Of a stretch of 6,185 bases of DNA, positions 1 to 5,227 are shown piece after piece. The position numbers and the translations under genes were made by a program. How positions within the stretch are numbered: the stretch's first letter is position 1; each line of letters starts with the position of its first letter. The DNA is taken from assembly GCA_019247395.1 (NCBI GenBank), contig JAFAOZ010000102.1:1-6185 (forward strand), written 5' to 3'. The stretch comes from Vulcanimicrobiota bacterium (GTDB lineage: Bacteria; Vulcanimicrobiota; Vulcanimicrobiia; Vulcanimicrobiales; Vulcanimicrobiaceae). The notes under the pieces are model-generated. The model did not search any database and was not told the DNA's origin. It saw only the letters and a list, made by a program, of their open reading frames with translations.

Positions 1-1203
1 CGCATCGTTATAACGCTCCTCCATTTGGGACAGTTTTAAAGGAATGCCCGCGACGCGGCTGTTGATTTCGCCCGACCGAAAGCGTGTATCGATCGGTGCG
101 ATAACCGCACTCACGGGTGCGTTCGCCTCGCTGAACAGCTCTAAACATTGAAGAAACGCGATCATTCCGGAGTCCGCGTACCAGTTATCGCGAAAGTAAA
201 AGTGGCCGCTATGTTCGCCCCCGAAGACGATGTCTTGCTCGCGCATCTCCGCTTTGATGATCGAGTGGCCGACTTTGGAACGGACCGGAATACCGCCGGC
301 TTCTTCGATGAGCTCCGGGACGCTTCGGCTGCAGATCACGTTGTAGAGAATTTTAGCGCCGGGATGCTTTTTGAGCGTATTGAGTGCGACCAGTGCTGTC
401 ACGGTGCTTCCGTCGATGAGCCCGCCTTTTTCGTCAACGATGAACATACGATCGGCGTCACCGTCGAAGGCGACCCCGAGATCGCAGCCGTGCTTGCGAA
501 CCGCGGCCTGCAAGTCGATCATGTTCTCGGGCTCGATGGGACTCGCCGGATGATTCGGAAAGCCGCCGTCGAGCTCGAAATAGAGCGGAACGACGTGGCA
601 GGGCAGGCTCTTGAAGACGTGCGGGACCGTCTCCCCAGCCATCCCGTTACCGGCATCCACGGCGATTTTGAAGGCCTTGATCTTAGAACGGTCCACAAAA
701 GATAGGCAATGTTGCGCGAAATCGTCCAAAACGTTACGATGTGTGATGGTCCCCGCCGCAGCGCTCTTGGGAGGCAGCTCTCCTGAAAGCAGCTGATCGC
801 GTATCGTTGCCAGACCGGTGTCGAGCGAAATCGCTTGAGCCTGCGAACGGGTGAACTTCATACCATTGTATTGTGCCGGGTTATGCGAAGCCGTAATCAT
901 CACACCGCCGTCGAACGCAAATTTACCAACGGCGAAATAGAGCGCGTCCGTGGAGACCATGCCGATGTCGACCACGTCGGCGCCGGCTTCCGACGCGCCG
1001 CGCGCGAACGCGTCGCGAAGCTTCTCTCCCGACGGTCGCATATCTCGTCCGACGACGACTTGTGTTCGCGCGTTACCGGTGCTGGGGCTACCCAACATCG
1101 GCACGAAGCAAAGCCCGATAGCGTATGCGACGTCGTCGCTCAGTTCGGATGGATAAACCCCACGGACGTCGTAGGACTTAAAAATTGTGGGGTCGAGTCG
1201 CAC
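1..1203 (-). CDS. manB: Phosphomannomutase/phosphoglucomutase, C-terminus cut by window edge
   Basis: This enzyme of the alpha-D-phosphohexomutase superfamily moves phosphate between C6 and C1 of mannose or glucose phosphate in the cytoplasm, feeding nucleotide-sugar and surface-polysaccharide synthesis. Reading leftward from GTG at 1203, the protein opens with RLDPTIFKSYDVRG, the family N-terminus. The phosphoserine loop ITASHNP has its catalytic Ser at about residue 106. The metal loop DGDADR (Asp247, 249, 251) and the sugar-recognition loop GEHSGH (Glu330, Ser332) follow in the expected order and spacing. The frame is open to base 1, giving 401 codons against a usual 450-470, so most of domain 4 with its phosphate-binding loop lies outside. 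SYDVRG and TASHNPAQYNGMK favour PMM/PGM (AlgC/ManB type) over GlmM, but sugar preference cannot be read from this. GTG is chosen because it sits directly before the conserved N-terminus. The only upstream alternative is TTG at 1263, and the Shine-Dalgarno is weak (GAAGAA nine bases before GTG). Confidence 0.95.
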   Translation of the reverse strand, partial: MRLDPTIFKSYDVRGVYPSELSDDVAYAIGLCFVPMLGSPSTGNARTQVVVGRDMRPSGEKLRDAFARGASEAGADVVDIGMVSTDALYFAVGKFAFDGGVMITASHNPAQYNGMKFTRSQAQAISLDTGLATIRDQLLSGELPPKSAAAGTITHRNVLDDFAQHCLSFVDRSKIKAFKIAVDAGNGMAGETVPHVFKSLPCHVVPLYFELDGGFPNHPASPIEPENMIDLQAAVRKHGCDLGVAFDGDADRMFIVDEKGGLIDGSTVTALVALNTLKKHPGAKILYNVICSRSVPELIEEAGGIPVRSKVGHSIIKAEMREQDIVFGGEHSGHFYFRDNWYADSGMIAFLQCLELFSEANAPVSAVIAPIDTRFRSGEINSRVAGIPLKLSQMEERYNDA

Positions 1204-1241
1204 AGCCAGCGGTTCTTCGACCGCGCGAGCGTGACGCCTTT
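1204..1241. promoter_or_regulatory. Short divergent intergenic gap between mutase and phosphatase genes
   Basis: Only 38 bases separate the two opposed GTG start codons. No convincing -35/-10 pair or operator palindrome is visible in it. If both genes start transcription here, at least one promoter must lie inside the neighbouring coding sequence. The region is marked by position and context, not by a recognised motif. Confidence 0.35.
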
Positions 1242-2612
1242 GTGAAGAACGAGCCGCTCGCAAACATCACCGGAACGCTGCTAATTACCGCGTTTCTGCT
1301 CGTTACGCTCGCTTTCGCAGTTCAAGGGGCGTTCGAGACGCGAACGGAGATCGCCCATACCTTCTCGCGTCAGGCGCAAATTCAGCAAGCGCAAATCGAA
1401 CTCGAGGAACTCTTACGCCTGCAGATCGACGAAGAGAACTCACTGCGCGGTTATTCGCTCACGCGCGATCCGTTCTACGTTGCGCAGTATCATCAAGCCG
1501 CGGCCGGTTACGACGCGAAAGAGTCGGTCATTCGTGGCATCCTTCACGATCAGCAGCTCTCGGGCGCCGGCGTTTTGCTCGGTGCCTACTCCGCGCTTCA
1601 GTCGCGTTGGCGCGCCGAGGTCGCGCGCCCGTTGCTGCGCCATCCTCGCGCGCGCTTGGTCGAGCTCGATAAACGCAATAAACTCTTCTCGGATTACGAA
1701 ACGCGCACCGTTGCCGACGTCCGCGCGGCGCTGGCGTCCATCGAGGCGCGGCTCGTCGCCAGCACGCAGCTTCAGCTCAACCGCTCCGCCTACGTCCGCG
1801 CCTTCTGGGTGCTGGTCTTCGGCATGTTGGCGCTGCTCTTCAATATGTACCGCTCGCGGCTCAATCGCGAGCTGGAGCAAGAGCGAACGATCACCGAAAT
1901 TCTGCAGCGCGCGTTTCGCAGCGAATCGGTTCCACTGCCGCACTGCGAGGTTGGAAGTGCCTATCTTTCCGCGACGCGGCAAGTCGCCGTCGGCGGCGAC
2001 GTCTTCGACGTCTACCGGCTCTCGGGTAATCGCGCGCTGATCTTGATTGCCGACATTAGCGGCAAGGGGGTGGACGCAGCGGTCTTGACGGCGTTCATCA
2101 AGTTCATGGTGCGCGCCATCGCGCTGCGGCACTCCGAGCCCGCCTCGATTCTTGCGGAGTTCAACGAAGCGTTTTCGAAAGCGGTGGGGAATCCGTATCT
2201 TTTCGTTTCAATGTTCGTCGGCATTTTAGACACCGCGACGTTCACCTTGGAGTATGGCAGCGCGGGTCACGACTGTGCCTGGCTGCGCCGGCGAAATGGC
2301 GTCGAACAGTTGTCCGTAACCGGCCCGGTCGTCGGCGTCATGGAAGAGCCGTTTTACTCAAAGACCATCGAGCTGAACCCGGGCGATACGCTCGTGCTCA
2401 CGACCGACGGTCTGACCGAAGTGCGTAACCGCGACGGCAAACCGTTGCTTAGCGCCGGCGCCACGGAGCTCATCGAAGGGGCGGGTGCGCACGCGCAGGA
2501 GCTCGCCGACGATCTCGTCGAGGCGGCACGTGCACGCGGCGGCGCTCGCCTGCGCGACGATCTCGCGATTCTCGCGATCCGAATCATGGATACGGAGCGC
2601 GTCTATGCGTAA
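1242..2612 (+). CDS. CHASE3-like sensor with SpoIIE/RsbU-type PP2C serine phosphatase domain
   Basis: This 456-residue inner-membrane protein has an extracytoplasmic sensor joined to a cytoplasmic PPM-family phosphatase. Residues about 9-29 form TM1. Residues about 31-185 are a helical, CHASE3-like region containing the typical SLRGYSLT stretch near residues 67-74. Residues about 185-203 form TM2, followed by a short linker helix (LNRELEQERTITEILQRAF). The catalytic domain shows the metal-ligand motifs in order: VGGDVFD (Asp253), ADISGKG (Asp271), TTDGLTE (Asp389) and RDDLAI (Asp439/440). In this family such proteins dephosphorylate anti-sigma-factor antagonists in partner-switching cascades; no antagonist or kinase gene is in the window, so the target is unknown. 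Start: GTG 1242 puts a short charged tail before TM1. A TTG at 1185 is in frame but would overlap the opposite mutase gene and add an unlikely extension. The stop overlaps the next gene. Confidence 0.9.
   Translation: MKNEPLANITGTLLITAFLLVTLAFAVQGAFETRTEIAHTFSRQAQIQQAQIELEELLRLQIDEENSLRGYSLTRDPFYVAQYHQAAAGYDAKESVIRGILHDQQLSGAGVLLGAYSALQSRWRAEVARPLLRHPRARLVELDKRNKLFSDYETRTVADVRAALASIEARLVASTQLQLNRSAYVRAFWVLVFGMLALLFNMYRSRLNRELEQERTITEILQRAFRSESVPLPHCEVGSAYLSATRQVAVGGDVFDVYRLSGNRALILIADISGKGVDAAVLTAFIKFMVRAIALRHSEPASILAEFNEAFSKAVGNPYLFVSMFVGILDTATFTLEYGSAGHDCAWLRRRNGVEQLSVTGPVVGVMEEPFYSKTIELNPGDTLVLTTDGLTEVRNRDGKPLLSAGATELIEGAGAHAQELADDLVEAARARGGARLRDDLAILAIRIMDTERVYA
2594..2597 (+). promoter_or_regulatory. 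Ribosome binding site for the secreted-protein gene
   Basis: GGAG lies seven bases before ATG 2605, inside the last codons of the phosphatase gene. It is the clearest Shine-Dalgarno in the window and decides the start of the downstream gene, since the reading frame itself is open well upstream. Confidence 0.7.
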
Positions 2613-2994
2613 GGCCGTCTCCCTGCTGCTCGTCGCCGTGTGGGCGGCAACTCCGGTCGCGGCTTGGGCGGACTGCAAGGAGCATCGCGGCGATAAGGTC
2701 GTGCTCTACAGCACCACCGACGATCCTTCCGTGCTCATTTGGGATTCGCGCGCTCGCCTTCGCTCCTATTACGGGGCGTCGTTCGACGAAGCGCAAGCGA
2801 TGCTGCCGCATTCCATTTTAGTCGCGCCTGGGACGCGCGCCACCGTGATCTCGTGCGTCGCCGACTATATCGAATCGCCGATTTTCCAACGGCCCGAAGA
2901 TGCCGTCGGCGTCACGATCTCGAGCGGACCGCAGCGCGGCGTTACGCGTTGGGTGCTCGGCTCGGACATCCGCCTCATGCCCGACCATCATTAG
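2605..2994 (+). CDS. Small predicted secreted protein of unknown function
   Basis: This 129-residue protein is not one I recognise. It begins with a classic Sec signal peptide: MRKA, a hydrophobic stretch SLLLVAVWAATPVAA, then a probable cleavage after AWA at residue 22. That leaves a mature protein of about 107 residues starting DCKEH. The mature part has two cysteines (Cys24 and Cys84) that could form a disulfide, no further membrane segment, and a mixed polar composition suggesting a small folded periplasmic domain. No lipobox precedes Cys24 (the context is AWADC), so a lipoprotein is unlikely. ATG 2605 has a GGAG seven bases upstream and overlaps the phosphatase stop by 8 bp (TAA at 2610-2612), which suggests co-transcription and translational coupling. 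A role in signal sensing with the phosphatase is inference from position only. The stop is followed within six bases by the repeat array. Confidence 0.8.
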   Translation: MRKAVSLLLVAVWAATPVAAWADCKEHRGDKVVLYSTTDDPSVLIWDSRARLRSYYGASFDEAQAMLPHSILVAPGTRATVISCVADYIESPIFQRPEDAVGVTISSGPQRGVTRWVLGSDIRLMPDHH

Positions 2995-3017
2995 CCCTGC
3001 CATCCTGAGCGCAGCGA

Positions 3018-3069
3018 GCGCCCAAACTGTGTCATCCTGAGGGCAGCGCCCAAACTGTGTCATCCTGAG
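3018..3069. repeat. 28-bp-spaced direct duplication of truncated repeat copies
   Basis: The 24-base string starting GCGCCCAAACTGTGTCATCC occurs at 3018-3041 and again at 3046-3069, a period of 28 bases. The copies joined here are truncated: each has the CATCCTGAG end but lacks the GAAGTCGAAGG end, which suggests internal deletion or slippage after an initial duplication. Confidence 0.75.
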
Positions 3070-3107
3070 CGTAGCGAGCGCAGCGAGCGAAGTCGAAGGA
3101 CGCGCCC
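3057..3107 (+). repeat. Full-length direct repeat copy
   Basis: This copy runs from GTGTCATCCTGAGCG through a tandem AGCGAGCG stretch to GAAGTCGAAGGACGCGCCC. It has an almost identical partner exactly 60 bases downstream (3117-3167), including the preceding GTGT. The internal AGCGAGC module occurs twice. Confidence 0.8.
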
Positions 3108-3116
3108 GAATCAGCT

Positions 3117-3167
3117 GTGTCATCCTGAGCGTAGCGAGCACAGCGAGCGAAGTCGAAGGGCGCGCCC
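3117..3167 (+). repeat. Second full-length direct repeat copy
   Basis: This is the partner of the copy 60 bases upstream. It differs by G to A in the second AGCGAGC module and by GAAGGG for GAAGGA near its right end. It is the last copy in this orientation; from 3184 the units are inverted. Confidence 0.8.
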
Positions 3168-3195
3168 ACACTGACCTTTGCATCGTCCTTCGACT
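3151..3195. other. Possible hairpin where repeat orientation flips
   Basis: AGTCGAAGGGCG (3151-3162) can pair with CGTCCTTCGACT (3184-3195) over 12 positions with one G-T wobble, leaving a 21-base loop. It marks the change from direct to inverted units. As RNA it could fold on either strand, but there is no following T-run, so I do not call it an intrinsic terminator. Confidence 0.45.
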
Positions 3196-3408
3196 GCGGC
3201 GCGTCGCCCAGCTTAACGCAACGCCGAGCTAATCGCGCGCCTCCGCTCAGGATGACACGGGGCGCGCGTCCTTCGACTGCGGCGCGTCGCCGAGCATAAC
3301 GCAACGCCATGCAATCCCGCGCCTCCGCTCAGGATGACACATGGCGCGCGTCCTTCGACTGCGGCGCGTCGCCGAGCTTAACGCAACGCCATGCAATCCC
3401 GCGCCGAA
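3184..3408 (-). repeat. Tandem array of inverted 82-83-bp repeat units (about 2.7 copies)
   Basis: Units begin CGTCCTTCGACTGCGGCGCG at 3184, 3267 and 3349, giving periods of 83 and 82 bases. The first two end CTCCGCTCAGGATGACAC plus a short spacer; the third matches the second closely up to GCGCC near 3405, then breaks. The ends are reverse complements of the direct copies, but the roughly 50-base core (CGTCGCC(C/G)AGC(T/A)TAACGCAACGCC...) is absent from them, so this is a distinct subtype. The second and third units resemble each other more than the first, which suggests recent tandem duplication. Confidence 0.85.
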
Positions 3409-3414
3409 GTTTAC

Positions 3415-3439
3415 CCTGAGCGAAGTCGAAGGGCTCAGG
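3415..3439. repeat. Nested repeat copy forming a hairpin over the ATPase stop codon
   Basis: CCTGAGC (3415-3421) and GCTCAGG (3433-3439) are perfect reverse complements around the 11-base loop GAAGTCGAAGG. The right arm holds the TGA stop of the minus-strand ATPase gene (3437-3435). Downstream on the minus strand there is no T-run (GTAAACTTCGG), so a terminator role is only possible, not shown. Confidence 0.6.
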
Positions 3440-4229
3440 ATGACACTTGTGATGCCCGACGGCCATCGCTAGCGTAGATTCGGAGGCTGCCGCTGGGAAG
3501 GCGAATTCGTTCCAGCGCGATGCCGTAGACGCCGTCGAGGCGCGCGTCGTTGAGCAATGCTTCAGGCGGCTCCAGCGCGAGCATCGTTCCGTTGCCGAGC
3601 AATGCGATGCGGTCGGCGTAGGCTGCTGCCTCATTGACGTCGTGCAGCGCGCAAACGACAAGCTTTCCGCTCGATGCAAGTTCGCGCAGCAGCGCGAGGA
3701 TTTCGTGCGCGACGCGCAGATCGAGATGGCTCGTCGGTTCGTCGAGCAGTAGAATCGGCGTCTCCTGCGCGAGCCCCAGCGCGATCCAAACTCGCTGGCG
3801 CTCCCCCGAGCTCAAGCTCGCGAAGAGCCGGTCGCCAAAATCGCTCATTGCCACCGCATCGAGCGCTCGCGTAACCGCGGCATCGTCGTCTTCGCGGGTT
3901 CGCCACTGCCACCAGCGATGGTGCGCAAAGCGGCCGATCGCAACGACGTCGCGCACCGCGAGCGCGTCGAGCAGCACGTCGTCGGCCGTGACCAATGCAA
4001 TGCGCCGAGCGCGTTCGAATGCCGTCATCGCGTCGATCGCAACGCCGTCGACGCGCACCACTCCGTCGACAGTACGATGCAGCCCGGCGAGCGCGCGCAA
4101 CAACGTCGTCTTTCCGACGCCGTTGGGTCCGACGACTGCCACGAGCTCGTGCGCCCCAATGCGTGCGCTCAGCCCCGACAGCAGCGGATGGCCGCCGATC
4201 TCGAGCGCGACGTCGTGAAGCTCGATCAT
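3435..4229 (-). CDS. ABC transporter ATPase, BtuD/FecE type (cobalamin/iron-chelate uptake)
   Basis: This 264-residue cytoplasmic ATPase would power the adjacent FecCD-type permease. Visible motifs are Walker A GPNGVGKT (34-41), signature LSSGERQRV (139-147), Walker B ILLLDEPTSHLD (159-170) with catalytic Glu164, and the H-loop His196 in CALHDVN. Length is normal for the family. The expected Q-loop glutamine is missing: where relatives have a (V/L)PQ-like motif, this protein reads ALVTADD (residues 79-85). ATG 4229 is chosen because MIELHDVAL is the standard N-terminus and because ATGA overlaps the permease stop by 4 bp, implying translational coupling; an open frame continues upstream but only antisense to the permease end. 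The last residues (QVSS) and the TGA stop come from intergenic repeat sequence. Corrinoid, haem and siderophore substrates cannot be separated from this sequence. Confidence 0.93.
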   Translation of the reverse strand: MIELHDVALEIGGHPLLSGLSARIGAHELVAVVGPNGVGKTTLLRALAGLHRTVDGVVRVDGVAIDAMTAFERARRIALVTADDVLLDALAVRDVVAIGRFAHHRWWQWRTREDDDAAVTRALDAVAMSDFGDRLFASLSSGERQRVWIALGLAQETPILLLDEPTSHLDLRVAHEILALLRELASSGKLVVCALHDVNEAAAYADRIALLGNGTMLALEPPEALLNDARLDGVYGIALERIRLPSGSLRIYASDGRRASQVSS

Positions 4230-5227
4230 CGGCGCGCGCTTCGTGCGGCCGCGGTTGCCGGGCGAAGGTAAAGATAAAGAAATGTGGGGACGCCGATGAA
4301 GGCAAGCAGGACTCCAATCGGCAGTTCGGCCGGCGCGACGATGCTGCGGCAGACGGCATCGGCGAGCATGCAGAGCGCTGCGCCAATCGCCGCACAGGCC
4401 GGCAGCAGTGCGACCGCGTTGGAGCCGGCGATGCGCCGCGCCAAATGCGGCACGATCAATCCGATAAATCCCACGAGGCCCGCCAGAACGACGCTGCTTG
4501 CCGCGAAGAGCGACGATCCCGCAAGAATCACCCACTGTGCGCGCTCGACGTCCACGCCGACGGCGCGCGCGCGCAGATCCCCGATGCGCAGCGCGTTAAG
4601 CGGTGCGATCGACAAGAGCGCCAAAAAGGTTCCGGCGGCGAGATACGGCGCAGTGGTGAGCAGGTCGTGCCAGCCTCGACCGGCGATCGAACCCGCGAGC
4701 CACGCGACGATGGTGCCGGCATAGTTGCTCGATTGCGCGCGAACCACGGCTAGCGTGACGATGGCCGCGAAGAGTGTCGAAAGTGAAACGCCGGCGAGAA
4801 TGAGACGGTTTGCGTCGATGCCGCTGCCGCGCCGTGCGAGCGCGGCGACCAAGAGCGCTGCGCCCAATCCGGCGACGAAGCCGATCGCCGGAATTGCGGC
4901 AGCCGATGCCCCTGCAAGCATGGCGATGGCGATCGCTGCGGCCGCACCCGCGCTGACGCCGGTAAGATACGGATCGGCCAGCGGATTGCGCAGCATCCCT
5001 TGCAGCATGGCGCCGCAGAGCGCTAAGGCGGCTCCGACGGTTGCGGCGATACACACGCGCGGCAGACGAAGCTGCCAGACGATAACGTTCAGCGTGTCCG
5101 CGCGATGCGGATGCGCCAGCGCGCCTGCGACTTGCTCAATTGAAAGCGGCGTTCCGCCGACGAGCAGACTAACGGCGGCGGCGGCCGGCACGAGCAGCAC
5201 GAGGGCGAGCCCGGCGAGCGGCTTCAA
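4226..5227 (-). CDS. FecCD/BtuC-family ABC transporter permease
   Basis: This 333-residue, highly hydrophobic inner-membrane protein, with around ten predicted helices, forms the channel for vitamin B12, haem or ferric-siderophore import. Family motifs are in order: LRLPR (53-57), GMLRNPLADPYLTGVSAGA (77-95), GFIGLIVPHLARRIAG (253-268, the region that contacts the ATPase) and ELPIGVLLAFIGVPTFLYL near the C-terminus. Length is typical. The start is a TTG at 5227-5225: it overlaps the receptor stop as TTGA, and the next Met is at residue 74, inside conserved sequence, so a later start would remove the first helix. There is no strong Shine-Dalgarno (GGA about 12 bases upstream), so translation probably depends on coupling to the receptor gene. 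It lies between receptor and ATPase in the same operon. Confidence 0.93.
   Translation of the reverse strand: MKPLAGLALVLLVPAAAAVSLLVGGTPLSIEQVAGALAHPHRADTLNVIVWQLRLPRVCIAATVGAALALCGAMLQGMLRNPLADPYLTGVSAGAAAAIAIAMLAGASAAAIPAIGFVAGLGAALLVAALARRGSGIDANRLILAGVSLSTLFAAIVTLAVVRAQSSNYAGTIVAWLAGSIAGRGWHDLLTTAPYLAAGTFLALLSIAPLNALRIGDLRARAVGVDVERAQWVILAGSSLFAASSVVLAGLVGFIGLIVPHLARRIAGSNAVALLPACAAIGAALCMLADAVCRSIVAPAELPIGVLLAFIGVPTFLYLYLRPATAAARSARR

Larger units (their letters stand above)
3001..3446. repeat. Repeat-filled convergent intergenic region (GTCATCCTGAGC family)
   Basis: The gene-free interval between the secreted-protein stop (2994) and the ATPase stop (3435) is almost entirely made of related repeat pieces. 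All share the ends GTCATCCTGAGC and GAAGTCGAAGG(A/G)CGCG, or their reverse complements. Direct-orientation copies fill the left part (3001 to about 3167) and inverted copies the right (3184 to 3408), with a nested copy to 3446. Short spurious frames run through it, but their peptides are translations of the repeat, so I call no gene. Such units resemble dispersed extragenic repeats of environmental bacteria (from memory, not searched). The position between convergent genes would suit a role in transcript ends, but no T-run terminator is visible. Confidence 0.85.

Noticed and set aside
148..1245. Plus-strand open frames of 185 and 136 codons (148-705 and 835-1245)
   Set aside because: They are antisense to the mutase gene, which carries every family motif in order on the minus strand; their peptides look like nothing familiar.
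1440..2132. Minus-strand frame of 230 codons
   Set aside because: It is antisense to the phosphatase catalytic and sensor regions and is a product of GC-rich codon bias.
2818..3310. Two minus-strand frames with repeated FDFARCARYAQDDT-like peptides
   Set aside because: The peptide repetition is simply translation of the intergenic repeat units; there is no start context or domain.
3415..3439. Intrinsic terminator for the uptake operon
   Set aside because: The stem is good but there is no T-run on the minus strand after it and the stem overlaps the stop codon; kept only as a hairpin.
3001..3446. CRISPR array
   Set aside because: Spacings are irregular (28, 60, 83, 82 bases), copies are in both orientations, the units differ in their cores, and there are no unique uniform spacers or cas genes.
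4230..4535. N-terminal extension of the ATPase to 4535
   Set aside because: The added 102 residues are antisense-like, out-of-frame reading of the permease C-terminal region, and the family starts at MIELHDVAL.
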